DNA from: Candidatus Nezhaarchaeota archaeon
GTDB lineage: Archaea; Thermoproteota; Methanomethylicia; Nezhaarchaeales; WYZ-LMO8
Reading direction: 5' to 3'
DNA: 64,000 bases
NCBI GenBank assembly: GCA_030055465.1
Contig: JASFYF010000001.1
Coordinates: forward strand, 351,179 to 415,178
Shown in pieces: positions 25,417 to 34,498 of the stretch. Numbering within the stretch: position 1 is the stretch's first letter; each line of letters opens with the position of its first letter. A program made the translations under genes and the position numbers. The notes under the pieces are model-generated. The model did no database searches. It was given only the letters and a program-made list of their open reading frames with translations, and was not told where the DNA came from.

Positions 25417-26367
25417 TTGATATTCGATAAGTACGGTAGACCAATAACAAACCTAAGAATAACCATTACTCATAAGTGCAATTACAGGTGTTTCTACTGC
25501 CACCGAGAGGGAGAAGACTGTTCCGATGCCCTAACCGTGGAAGATGTTGTTAGGCTTGTAAAAGTGGGCAAGAAGCTCGGAATGGATAAAGTCAAGCTGA
25601 CTGGAGGCGAACCGCTCACCCGAAGCGACCTTATTGATATGATAGAAGCCATAAACGAGATAGGTCTTTCTGAAGTTGCCATGACCACTAATGGATCGCT
25701 ACTCAAAGGTATTGCTCATCATCTAGCTAAAGCCGGTCTGAGTAGAGTAAACGTCAGCCTACCCTCTCTAAGGGAAGGGGTGTTTGAAAGAATAACAGGG
25801 GTCCAGGTTCTAGGGAAGGTAATGGAAGGATTATTAGAGGCAAAGGCCTGTGGATTAGAACCAATAAAGCTTAACGTCGTGGTGCTGAGGGGTTTAAACG
25901 ACGACGAGTTGTGGAACATAGTTGATTTTGCTAGGAAACACGAATTTATAGTTCAGCTAATAGAGCTCGAGCCCATAAACATCAATGACGAGTTTTACAG
26001 GATACACCACGTGAGCCTAGAGGAAGTAGAGCTGTGGCTCCAGCAAAGAGCTGTAAGAATTGAAGAAAGAAAGCTGATGCATAACAGGCGGCAATACGAT
26101 CTCGGCGATGTGAAGGTTGAAGTTGTAAGGCCAGTCAACAACCCAGAGTTCTGCATGCACTGTACTAGGCTTAGAGTGACGGCCGACGGGAAGCTGAAGC
26201 CTTGCATCATGAGGAACGATAACTTAGTCGACGTGCTGAGGGCCTTAAGGATCGGGCTGGATGACTCCGAGCTTATCAAAATATTTATGAAGGCGGTTGA
26301 GTTGAGGGAACCCTACTTCAAGGGTGCCTGCAATGCACAGGCGCACGGAAAAGCTAAGGTTTGTTAG
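25417..26367 (+). CDS. moaA: GTP 3',8-cyclase MoaA
   Basis: 316 aa, radical SAM enzyme for the first step of molybdopterin synthesis. The N-terminal cluster motif is CNYRCFYC. The C-terminal [4Fe-4S] ligands for GTP are FCMHCTRLRV and KPCIM (CxxC-x13-C). LTGGEPLTR is the usual SAM-binding segment. The C-terminus carries only one cysteine in place of the terminal double-Gly motif of some MoaA proteins. Translation starts at TTG 25417 behind GAGGGTGA and is probably coupled to the leader ORF. Confidence 0.94.
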   Translation: MIFDKYGRPITNLRITITHKCNYRCFYCHREGEDCSDALTVEDVVRLVKVGKKLGMDKVKLTGGEPLTRSDLIDMIEAINEIGLSEVAMTTNGSLLKGIAHHLAKAGLSRVNVSLPSLREGVFERITGVQVLGKVMEGLLEAKACGLEPIKLNVVVLRGLNDDELWNIVDFARKHEFIVQLIELEPININDEFYRIHHVSLEEVELWLQQRAVRIEERKLMHNRRQYDLGDVKVEVVRPVNNPEFCMHCTRLRVTADGKLKPCIMRNDNLVDVLRALRIGLDDSELIKIFMKAVELREPYFKGACNAQAHGKAKVC

Positions 26368-26375
26368 TTGAAGCT

Positions 26376-27119
26376 TTATGGCTTAGCCCCAATTATAACG
26401 GCGTACCCTATTCTTCCCAGTAATGGCCTTATCTGTTCCGGATCTGCCGATCCCCAATCATATGCGTCCGATGCATCCTTCCAGTAAAGCACCTTCATCC
26501 CCGATCTCTCTAAGAGATTTATGTAGCCTTCTATGGTTTCCGCCCCAGCTACGCACAGGCACCAATTGGCAATGCTTTCAGCATTCTTTAGCGTTGGATC
26601 CTTCAACGTGACGTCTGTTATCAACGCCTTGCCGCCAACCTTGAGCACTTCAACCATTTTATTCAATGCCCTAAGCTTATTAGGAAAGAGGGAGAGGGAG
26701 CACTCACATATCACGGCATCGAAGAGGCCTTCCCTCAGAGGGAGGAATTCCGAGTCTGCGCGTATAAGCTCAGCGAGGTTTTCATGGCTTCTTCCCGAAA
26801 GCTTAGCCCTTGCCTTTTTAAGGATCCTAGCTGATAGGTCAATGCCATAGGCATGGCACTTGAAGCGCCTAGTTAATAGATGTAGCGTTGCGCCCGCTCC
26901 ACACGCAACATCAAGCACGCTCCAACCTGGTTGGAGGTTAACGAGCTTTAACGAGTCTTCTGTGAGCCTTAAACCTCCAGGCCTCATAGCTTCTTGAGTC
27001 GTGGAGTCGGATAAGGCGGCCTCGTAAAACATTGAACTCATCTTTTTGATCACGCAATCCACCGATTGTTCTGCGACTTCACGGCCGCAGCAACCTTCAT
27101 TCAAGGATGTTCCCCTCAC
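26376..27119 (-). CDS. Class I SAM-dependent methyltransferase
   Basis: 247 aa. Motif I reads VLDVACGAGATLHLL, preceded by MRPGGLRLTEDSL, a lead-in seen in a methyltransferase group often labelled arsenite- or DVU-type. Post-I YGIDLSARIL and motif IV-like DAVICECSLSLF follow. The N-terminus has a CC pair (EGCCGREV) and further cysteines occur at VICEC and NWCLC. The substrate is unknown. It sits, reversed, between moaA and the second moeA. Confidence 0.78.
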   Translation of the reverse strand: MRGTSLNEGCCGREVAEQSVDCVIKKMSSMFYEAALSDSTTQEAMRPGGLRLTEDSLKLVNLQPGWSVLDVACGAGATLHLLTRRFKCHAYGIDLSARILKKARAKLSGRSHENLAELIRADSEFLPLREGLFDAVICECSLSLFPNKLRALNKMVEVLKVGGKALITDVTLKDPTLKNAESIANWCLCVAGAETIEGYINLLERSGMKVLYWKDASDAYDWGSADPEQIRPLLGRIGYAVIIGAKP

Positions 27120-27175
27120 AAGGTTTATCTCTTATGCTTACTTAAAGAAGTGCTGAGGATTTAAGGTGATCGCTA

Positions 27176-28447
27176 TTGCCCCAGGGGAGGGTTAGGGAAG
27201 ACTGGAAAAGGGTTTTGAGGCTTACCTCGCCGCAGGAGGCTGCTGAGAGGTTGCTCGAGTACTTGAAGGTCAAGCCAAGGATTGAGGAAGTCAGCGTAGC
27301 TGATTGCCTTGGTAGGGTGCTAGCTGAGGATGTGGTTTCCTCGCAAGACATACCGCCATATAATTGTGCATGTTTTGAGGGTTATGCAATCAACTCTGAT
27401 GACACGGCGAAGGCCACGAGGGATAACCCAGCCGACCTGAGAGTGGTGGGCAGGGTCCTCCCGGAAACCAAGAACATACCAACCGTTAGAAGAGGGGAAG
27501 CAGTATTCCTCGTGACTGGCGCTCCAATCCCTCAGGGCGCCGACTGCCTAGTCAAGGTGGAGGAGGCAAGGCTTGAAGGCGACCGCATCCTTGTCTTCAG
27601 GAGCTTCTCGAAGTTTGAAAATGTTGCTTTAAAGGGTGAAGACGTGAGGTCTGGGGAGACGCTGCTGAAAGCGGGACGCGTGATTAGGCCCATCGACGTG
27701 GGGTTATTAATGGGTCTAGGGTTTTCAAAGGTGAAGGTATACGCGAAACCCCGTATAGCCATAATATCCGTAGGAAGGGAGCTCTACCTTAAAAGCTTAG
27801 AGTGCAGGGATCCACCACCCAACAATTATGCTTACGTGGTTAAGGGCTTGGTCGAGTGCTTTGGCGGGTCAGCTGATGTGCTGGGCGTGTTTCCAGATGA
27901 TGTCGAGTTGGTTAAAGGGGTGCTCTTACGAGCTTTAGAGGCTTATGACGCTGTTTTCACCATGGGCAGCTGTAGCATCGGGATCAACGACGCGGTGCCC
28001 GATGCGGTGAACGAGCTTGGCAAACCGGGGGTCCTAGTTCACGGCTTAGCATTGAATCCGGGGAAGCCAGCCGGCTTCGGCATAGTGTGGGGAAAGCCCG
28101 TCATAATGCTTCCGGGACACATAGTCTCAGCCGTGGCGGCGTTCTACGTTTTATGCCTTCCCTTGATAGGGGCCATGACTGGTAGAAATGCTGAAGAGCT
28201 TTCACCACATGTGTACGCGGAAATGGAAGACCACGAAGAAACGGGGGGCGCCTGCAGGTTTCTAAGGGCCAACGTGAAGGATATAAATGGAAGGTTTGTG
28301 GCTAAACCCATGCATGGTGGGGCCAACGTAATGGTGACTCTTCTGAGGTCGAACTACTTCGCCGTGCTGCCGCCAAAAACCGAAGTTAAGAAGGGCGAAA
28401 TGCTAAAGATGAAGGCTTTAACGCTCCTGGACGCTTTGCCTCGGTAA
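27176..28447 (+). CDS. moeA: Molybdopterin molybdenumtransferase MoeA (copy 2)
   Basis: 423 aa. The N-terminal motif is altered: QDIPPYNCACFEGYAINS replaces the usual dFDGYA stretch. The central domain contains TMGSCSIGINDAV where MoeA usually has SGGxSxGxxD, and MLPGHIVS follows. These changes, against copy 1, suggest a diverged role, for example a different metal or a dedicated partner. The gene lies 74 bases before the redox module, so that partner may be the molybdopterin enzyme encoded there (inference). Confidence 0.88.
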   Translation: MPQGRVREDWKRVLRLTSPQEAAERLLEYLKVKPRIEEVSVADCLGRVLAEDVVSSQDIPPYNCACFEGYAINSDDTAKATRDNPADLRVVGRVLPETKNIPTVRRGEAVFLVTGAPIPQGADCLVKVEEARLEGDRILVFRSFSKFENVALKGEDVRSGETLLKAGRVIRPIDVGLLMGLGFSKVKVYAKPRIAIISVGRELYLKSLECRDPPPNNYAYVVKGLVECFGGSADVLGVFPDDVELVKGVLLRALEAYDAVFTMGSCSIGINDAVPDAVNELGKPGVLVHGLALNPGKPAGFGIVWGKPVIMLPGHIVSAVAAFYVLCLPLIGAMTGRNAEELSPHVYAEMEDHEETGGACRFLRANVKDINGRFVAKPMHGGANVMVTLLRSNYFAVLPPKTEVKKGEMLKMKALTLLDALPR

Positions 28448-28521
28448 GGCTGGAATCGATGATATTCTAAGAGAAAGGCTTATCTTCTATATAGAAGAGC
28501 CTCTCTGAGGTTGATAAGCTT

Positions 28522-29046
28522 ATGCCAGAATACGGCATTATGGCGGACTTAGATAGATGCGTTGGCTGCAGGGCTTGCGAGCTTGCATGTAGGAACGAGA
28601 ACCAGCTGCCCGAGACGATGAGCTTCATAAGGAACATTAGAATAGGCCCAGAAATCATGAATGGCAAGATAGCCATGTACTTCGTATCGCTGCCCTGTAT
28701 GCATTGCGGTCGAGCACCCTGCTCTGAGGTTTGCCCAGCTCGTGCAATCAAGAAGCGGCCCGATGGAATAGTGCTGCTGGATGAAACTAAATGTATAGGC
28801 TGCAAGTACTGCATGTGGGTATGCCCCTTTGGGGCGCCGCAGTTCAACGCTCAACTTGGTAGGATGCAGAAATGTCGGCTATGCGTCCAAAGGGTTGAGA
28901 AGGGGCTTGATCCGGCCTGCGTGAAGGGCTGCCACGTAAAGGCGCTTAAGTTCGGCACCTTAGACCAGTTGTCCGAGCTTGCTAAGACAAAAGCTGCTAG
29001 GAAAGCGGCAATGTTCAAGATACCGGGAATTATGACGCCGGCCTGA
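28522..29046 (+). CDS. Four-cluster ferredoxin subunit (DmsB/PsrB/TtrB type)
   Basis: 174 aa with four [4Fe-4S] motifs: CVGCRACELAC, CMHCGRAPCSEVC, CIGCKYCMWVC and CRLC...CVKGC. This is the arrangement of the electron-transfer subunit of DMSO-reductase-family molybdoenzymes. There is no Tat or Sec signal, so it is cytoplasmic. It is the first gene of a module with TfrB-like and TfrA-like subunits, while its likely catalytic partner is convergent at 32171-34372. Confidence 0.9.
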   Translation: MPEYGIMADLDRCVGCRACELACRNENQLPETMSFIRNIRIGPEIMNGKIAMYFVSLPCMHCGRAPCSEVCPARAIKKRPDGIVLLDETKCIGCKYCMWVCPFGAPQFNAQLGRMQKCRLCVQRVEKGLDPACVKGCHVKALKFGTLDQLSELAKTKAARKAAMFKIPGIMTPA

Positions 29047-29066
29047 AATGGAGGTTCCAAATAGAA

Positions 29067-30662
29067 ATGGAAGGAGAACAAAGGCTAATGGTAAAGGTGT
29101 ATAGGTGCAACCCCGAGGTCGGCGAGAAGCCTCACTATAGGAGCTATGAGGTTCCATGGCATGAAGGAATGACGGTGCTGGAAGTTCTCAGGTCCATATA
29201 CGAAAATCATGAGCCAATAGCTTTCCGGTATCACTGTAGATCCGGCGTCTGCGGCGCTTGCGGTGTTATGGTTAATGGGAGGCCTGTTCTAGCCTGCAGG
29301 ACCTACGTGGAAGGCCCAGGAGAGCTCGTGATTGAGCCGTTGAAGAACTTCAATGTGATAAAGGACCTAGTGGTTGATAGAAGGCCAATGCTGGAACAGA
29401 CCATCAAGTTGGAGCCTTGGCTCCTCAGAGGGCACAAGGCTGCAGTCGATTTTGAGAAGGTGGAGTGGTCTCTCGAAAGTAAGGATAAGTTCTACCTCCT
29501 TGCGTCGTGTAGGGAGTGCTACCTTTGCAGGGCGGCATGCCCCGCCGCTGAGGTGGGCTTCAGGAAGCCGGAGGTAACCAAGTATCCTGGAGCGAAATTC
29601 TACGTTAGAGATCTAGCCACTAGGCTTCTCGACCCAAGAGACGAGGGCAAACATACAAGGGCTGTAAAGCTAAAGGAGGATATAGACGCGTACGCCTGCA
29701 CCACATGCAAGAAGTGCTGGGAGGTTTGCCCAAGAGAGTTCGAGGTGCCGGAGGTTATGGAGGAGCTTAGAAGTCACATCGCCAATGTAGGTTTAGGACC
29801 CTTGGAAGGACATATGGTCTTCGCTGATTTCATTAAGAAGACGGGCAGGGCTGTTGACAGGCAGGCTACACCCCTCGTAGAGCAGGTGCCCGAGCTAATA
29901 GATGTCGCGAACCCGATTGACGAGGTGCTTTTCTTCACAGGCTGCCTAATTGATTTCAGGCTTCAAAGGGTAGGCCTTGGAATAATAGATGTGCTCAAGA
30001 GAAACAACGTTAGGGTAATAGTGCCTAAAGATCAACAATGCTGTGGATCACCGGCTATAAGATCTGGGCTCTTTGGCGTCGGCAAAGCCCAAGCAATGAA
30101 GAACGTTGAAGTTTTCGAGCGTTACGGCGTAAGCAAAGTAGTTATGGGCTGTCCAGGATGCCTCCTTACGTGGAAGACCAACTACCCCAAGTTCATTTAT
30201 GAAGAAAGAAAGAACCTGCCGAGACTAGAAGTCTACGAGATAACGGAGTACCTCGTCAAAATATTGGGCTTAGATAAAATAAACAAGAACTTCAGCAGCG
30301 TAGACATGCGCGTAACATATCACGACTCATGTCACTTGAGGAGAGGCTGCGGAATATGGAAAGAGCCGCGAGAACTAATTAGCATTATTCCTGGGCTAAA
30401 ATTCAGGGAAATGAACGAACATGATGTATGCTGCGGCTCGGGTGGAGGAGTGAGGGCTGGGAGAAGGGCCGTCTCGGTGGAGATAGGTAAAAGAAAAGTG
30501 GATAACATAGTGGCTGCCGAAGTGGATGGTGTCATAATGGAGTGTCCTTTCTGTTACATACAGATACGTGATGTGCTCCAGCAGTTCCACGGTGGCAAAG
30601 TCAAGGTCCTCTACCTGATTGAACTCATCGCCGATGCTTACAAAGGAGCTGAGGGCAATTGA
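29067..30662 (+). CDS. Fumarate-reductase iron-sulfur subunit fused to HdrB-like domain (TfrB type)
   Basis: 531 aa. The N-terminal [2Fe-2S] domain has CRSGVCGACGVMVNGRPVLAC. Two cysteine clusters follow (CRECYLCRAAC and CTTCKKCWEVC). The C-terminal half has HdrB-type CCG segments (CCGSPAIRSG, CPGC, CCGSGGGVRAG). This matches TfrB of CoM-S-H/CoB-S-H:fumarate reductase, but the same fusion occurs in other soluble oxidoreductases. The stop overlaps the start of the flavoprotein gene by four bases. A thiol/disulfide partner is suggested, not proved. Confidence 0.88.
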   Translation: MEGEQRLMVKVYRCNPEVGEKPHYRSYEVPWHEGMTVLEVLRSIYENHEPIAFRYHCRSGVCGACGVMVNGRPVLACRTYVEGPGELVIEPLKNFNVIKDLVVDRRPMLEQTIKLEPWLLRGHKAAVDFEKVEWSLESKDKFYLLASCRECYLCRAACPAAEVGFRKPEVTKYPGAKFYVRDLATRLLDPRDEGKHTRAVKLKEDIDAYACTTCKKCWEVCPREFEVPEVMEELRSHIANVGLGPLEGHMVFADFIKKTGRAVDRQATPLVEQVPELIDVANPIDEVLFFTGCLIDFRLQRVGLGIIDVLKRNNVRVIVPKDQQCCGSPAIRSGLFGVGKAQAMKNVEVFERYGVSKVVMGCPGCLLTWKTNYPKFIYEERKNLPRLEVYEITEYLVKILGLDKINKNFSSVDMRVTYHDSCHLRRGCGIWKEPRELISIIPGLKFREMNEHDVCCGSGGGVRAGRRAVSVEIGKRKVDNIVAAEVDGVIMECPFCYIQIRDVLQQFHGGKVKVLYLIELIADAYKGAEGN

Positions 30663-32134
30663 TCGAGGTAAAGAGAATAAGCACTGATGTGCTGGTGATA
30701 GGCGGCGGTGCAGCCGGTATGAGGGCTGCTATTGCCGCCAGCGATATGGGGGCCCAAGTCGTCTTAATTGACAAGGGCCTCTTTGGCAGGAGCGGAATGT
30801 CTGGTACTCTCCCTTACTGGAACGTTCCCGCCCCGCCGTTCCCCGAGGATAGGGATGGATACTTCGAAGATCTGATGAATGGTTCCCATGGCTTGGCAGA
30901 TCCAAAGCTGATCAAGATTTTAGTCTCAGAGGGAAAAGACAGGGTTCTCGAGCTGGAAGAGTACGGGAACATATTCATCAGGGACTCTGCAGGCGAAGTA
31001 TCGCCAGCCCATGCTGATAGTCACTCTAAAGCTAGGATTTTCACTCCTGCATACTCGTGGATCATGTCCATGCAAGTGCTAAAGCGAGGGATTGTAGTTT
31101 ACGATGAGACCTTCGCTACAAGACTCATCAAGTCCAACGATAGGGTCTCAGGTGCAGTTGCCTTCAACCTTAAGGAGGGCAGTATCCTAGCGGTTGAAGC
31201 TAAGGCTACAGTTCTCGCCACTGGCGGTGCGGGGCACCTATTCGGCATGGACACGAGGCTTTGGCAATCAACAAATCCCATCGAGCTTACGGGCGACGGC
31301 TACGCCCTAGCATATGATGTAGGCGCTGAGCTCATCGACATGGAGTTTAACCAAATAGCACTTGAACCACAGTACTCCGCTTCTAGAGGGCAGACTTATT
31401 CAAGCACGGCTTTAGCGTTAGCTAGGACTTTAAGGTCGGCTACGACGTTTCAGGAGACGCCCTCCGTTCACCACTTCTTAGGGGGGGTTCTAATAGACGA
31501 GAACGGTAGAACAACCGTGCCCAGCCTCTACGCATGCGGGGAGGTTTCTGGGGGTTTACACTTGAAAGCCACGGACCAGTTTATTGGTTGCCTAGTTTTC
31601 GGTAGACGTGCTGGGGAAGCCGCTGCAATCGAAAAGGCAGGCGAGGGGATGCCAGAAAAGGAGGTTAAGAAGGAGGTTAACCGCGTCATCTCAATATTGA
31701 ACAACGCGCCGAATGATGGTGTACCACCGCACGTTCTAAGGAAGAGGTTAACTAGAAGCCTCTGGGAGGAAGTGGGCTTAAGAAAAGACGAGAACAGCTT
31801 AACCAACGCTTTAAGGATCCTAGAGGACACAAAGATTCTGCTTCCAAAAATGATTGTGAGAGATAAGAGCAAGTTGTTTAACAAGGAGTGGGTAGAGGCC
31901 CTAGAAACCTACAACATGGTTATCGTGGCGGAGATGATAGTGAGGTCTTCTCTTCTCCGAAGGGAGAGTCGAGGAGTATTCACTAGGGCGGATTATCCGA
32001 GAAGTGACGAGAGGTACCTTGGGCACTTTCACATTAAAAAGGTCGGAGGCCAAATGCATTTAGAGTTCAGGTCGCTTAGAGGTCCTCAGAGGGGTCTTGA
32101 AGTAGTTGTGGATCCCTCCGAGAAGGTAAAGTAA
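30659..32134 (+). CDS. FAD-binding fumarate-reductase/succinate-dehydrogenase-type flavoprotein (TfrA type)
   Basis: 491 aa. The FAD Rossmann motif is VLVIGGGAAGMRAAIAA, followed by SGMSGTLPYWN and ATGGAGHLFG, and the C-terminal ACGEVSGGLHLKATDQFIGCLVFGRRAG. The GGNSL stretch of classical enzymes is replaced by KATDQFIGC, so the flavin environment is changed and the substrate may not be fumarate. No membrane-anchor subunit is near, consistent with a soluble complex. Confidence 0.87.
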   Translation: MIEVKRISTDVLVIGGGAAGMRAAIAASDMGAQVVLIDKGLFGRSGMSGTLPYWNVPAPPFPEDRDGYFEDLMNGSHGLADPKLIKILVSEGKDRVLELEEYGNIFIRDSAGEVSPAHADSHSKARIFTPAYSWIMSMQVLKRGIVVYDETFATRLIKSNDRVSGAVAFNLKEGSILAVEAKATVLATGGAGHLFGMDTRLWQSTNPIELTGDGYALAYDVGAELIDMEFNQIALEPQYSASRGQTYSSTALALARTLRSATTFQETPSVHHFLGGVLIDENGRTTVPSLYACGEVSGGLHLKATDQFIGCLVFGRRAGEAAAIEKAGEGMPEKEVKKEVNRVISILNNAPNDGVPPHVLRKRLTRSLWEEVGLRKDENSLTNALRILEDTKILLPKMIVRDKSKLFNKEWVEALETYNMVIVAEMIVRSSLLRRESRGVFTRADYPRSDERYLGHFHIKKVGGQMHLEFRSLRGPQRGLEVVVDPSEKVK

Positions 32135-32170
32135 GAAAAGAACATACATGGGTTTTTATTTGTCCACCTA

Positions 32171-34372
32171 TCATTCTACCTTGTAGACTTTGCATAGTAG
32201 GCCTGTATAATAGTAGCATCCGAAGGTTTGATCTAGCACTTCAGGGTCATCTTCTGTCAAGAGATTAGCGTTGGATTCGAAAACTCCGAAAAGCGATGGC
32301 TCTGATCCAGGCTTCTCGGGGAACCACCAGCTTGCCTCAGCGCACACGACTTGTGGATGTAAGCTCACATTGTAGAACGCCTTTTGCTTTATCTTGCCCT
32401 TAGGCGTCTCTATCCATATCCAGTCACCATTTCTTATACCGAGGGAGCCCGCGGTGTCTGGATGTATGTGACATAATGGGTCTGGGTGCATCCTTCTGAG
32501 GACATCTATTTGCCTTTGTTCAGAATGATGGAAAGGCATGAACTTCACTCCCGTCACCAATATCAATGGATATTCTTTAGCCAGCTCGGGGTTGCTGTAC
32601 GGCGTCATGGGTGGCTCCCTGTACACGGGTAGGGGGTCGTAGCCCATCTGCTCTAGTATTGTAGAGTAGAGCTCTACCTTACCGGTAGGGGTCGCAAATT
32701 TATTGGTTATTTGAGGTGTAGTGGAGTGCATCCTTATGTACTGGACGAAGTCGGATAGCGATAGGCCAAGGCCAAGCGGCTCAAGCCTGTATTCGTAGGC
32801 CTCCTCCAAGGTCTTCCACGGCCAATATTCCTCTTGACCTAATCTTAATCCCAGCTCCCTCCAAAGCTCAAAGTCAGTTCTTCTCTCGTGAAGTGGCTGT
32901 ATGGGTCGCTCGGAAAGTATCATGAAGTTCGAGGTTCCGAATGAGCTTGTTGCAACGGGCCTCTCAAGCCAGCTCGCAGCGGGTAGAACGTAGTCAGAGA
33001 GCATTGCAGTAGGGGTCATCCACAAGTCCATTGTTACCAGCAGCTCCACCGATTTAAGTGCATCATATACTAGCTTCGAGTTTCCATATGCTACAAGGGG
33101 ATTTGATGCCACTACTAATATGGCCTTTATCGGGTAAGGCTTATTGGTTGCAGCGGCCCTCCATATGTAGGATGGATGGGCTTCGCAGCACCATTCAGCT
33201 GGTGGAGTCTTGCCCCAGAAGGCCTTCGCGTGCCTGCACACCACTTCGTAGCCTGGCCACGACATCATCTTAAACCTGTCTGAGCCCAGCTGCTTGGCCC
33301 TCTGCTCCACCGGTAGAACATCGTTTAGCTCCAAGTCCGAGTCTATGTATATTTCGGTGTCCGGCCCTAACACCAGGTTGCCCCCCGGTCTGTTCAGGTT
33401 CCCGGTTATGGCTTTCAGTATTGCTCTAGCCCTCAGAAGGCATGGAGATGCCCATCCCATATGCTCATTCTTGGAGCCCCAGAGCATGGTGGCGGGCTTT
33501 ATTGTAGCGTACATCCTAGCCGTCTCTATTATATCGTCCCTCGGTATCCACGTAACCTTTTCAGCCCATTCTGGGGTATATTGCTGTACGTGCTCCCTAA
33601 GCCTCTCAAAGCCATAGCAGTAGTTTTCAACGTAATCCTTATCGTAGAGCCCTTCATTTATTATCACGTTAATCCATGCAAGAGCCAAAGCTCCGTCTGT
33701 CGCCGGCCTTATTCTGAGCCATATATCAGCCTTCGAGGCCAGCTCGCTTAACCTTGGATCCACAACTATAAGCTTAGCGTTGTTATTTTCCTTGGCATCT
33801 AGTATGCTTCTCATCTCTGGGAGGTTGTTGGAGCCGGAGTTCCTACCCCAAGCGACTATCAGTTTGGTGTTGACGGTATCCGGCACAGCATACCAACCAT
33901 ACGTTGCAGCCTCCGACATGAATGTGGGCAGCCAACAAACGTGTGCGATGTGGCATATGTTCGGGCTTCCGAAAAGGTTGAAAAACCTCCTTCGAGCCCA
34001 GTCGTCTGTCCTGTTAGTTCCGCCAATTGACGCCACGCACTCTGCACCATACTTATCTTTAAGCTCCCTAAGCTTTGAGGCGATCTCATCAAGGGCTTCG
34101 CTCCAAGGCACTCGCTTGAACTTCCCCTCTCCCCTCTCACCAACCCTCTTGAGGGGGTAGTTGAGCCTTTTAGGATGGTACAAGAACTCCTTCCACGTGT
34201 GTGGTCTCGGACACATCCCCCCCTTGTTTATGGGGTGATCAGTATCTCCTTCAACCTTCACTATCTCGCCATTTTTAACGTAGATGAGCATGCCGCAGTT
34301 CTGATAGCAGAACCAGCAAGCCGCCCTTTTTACCTCAACGTTTTCTTCAAGTGCTACACCCATCCCCTTCAA
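32171..34372 (-). CDS. Molybdopterin oxidoreductase (DMSO reductase superfamily), substrate unknown
   Basis: 733 aa. The N-terminal [4Fe-4S] motif is CWFCYQNC-x27-CPR. The probable Mo/W ligand is the Cys in HIAHVCWLP. The molybdopterin segments LIVAWGRNSG and VVASNPLVAYG are present, and a C-terminal domain holds HHSEQRQ. There is no Tat signal, so it acts in the cytoplasm. Formate dehydrogenases carry His after the metal-binding residue; here it is Trp, so formate is not the obvious substrate. It is convergent with the TfrAB-like operon, 36 bases away. Confidence 0.88.
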   Translation of the reverse strand: MKGMGVALEENVEVKRAACWFCYQNCGMLIYVKNGEIVKVEGDTDHPINKGGMCPRPHTWKEFLYHPKRLNYPLKRVGERGEGKFKRVPWSEALDEIASKLRELKDKYGAECVASIGGTNRTDDWARRRFFNLFGSPNICHIAHVCWLPTFMSEAATYGWYAVPDTVNTKLIVAWGRNSGSNNLPEMRSILDAKENNNAKLIVVDPRLSELASKADIWLRIRPATDGALALAWINVIINEGLYDKDYVENYCYGFERLREHVQQYTPEWAEKVTWIPRDDIIETARMYATIKPATMLWGSKNEHMGWASPCLLRARAILKAITGNLNRPGGNLVLGPDTEIYIDSDLELNDVLPVEQRAKQLGSDRFKMMSWPGYEVVCRHAKAFWGKTPPAEWCCEAHPSYIWRAAATNKPYPIKAILVVASNPLVAYGNSKLVYDALKSVELLVTMDLWMTPTAMLSDYVLPAASWLERPVATSSFGTSNFMILSERPIQPLHERRTDFELWRELGLRLGQEEYWPWKTLEEAYEYRLEPLGLGLSLSDFVQYIRMHSTTPQITNKFATPTGKVELYSTILEQMGYDPLPVYREPPMTPYSNPELAKEYPLILVTGVKFMPFHHSEQRQIDVLRRMHPDPLCHIHPDTAGSLGIRNGDWIWIETPKGKIKQKAFYNVSLHPQVVCAEASWWFPEKPGSEPSLFGVFESNANLLTEDDPEVLDQTFGCYYYTGLLCKVYKVE

Positions 34373-34498
34373 TTCCTCCTCCGTTTCGACTCTTCAACTC
34401 CTCACCACAGTAGGCTTATTAACTCTTACTCTTAGACTGATGAATCCGAAATCAGAATCGCTATGTTCATAGAAGCACCGATTCGATGCCTGCCATTC

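Noticed and set aside
32171-34372. Formate dehydrogenase
   Set aside because: The residue after the metal-binding Cys is Trp, not the catalytic His, and no FdhB or other formate-specific partner is adjacent.
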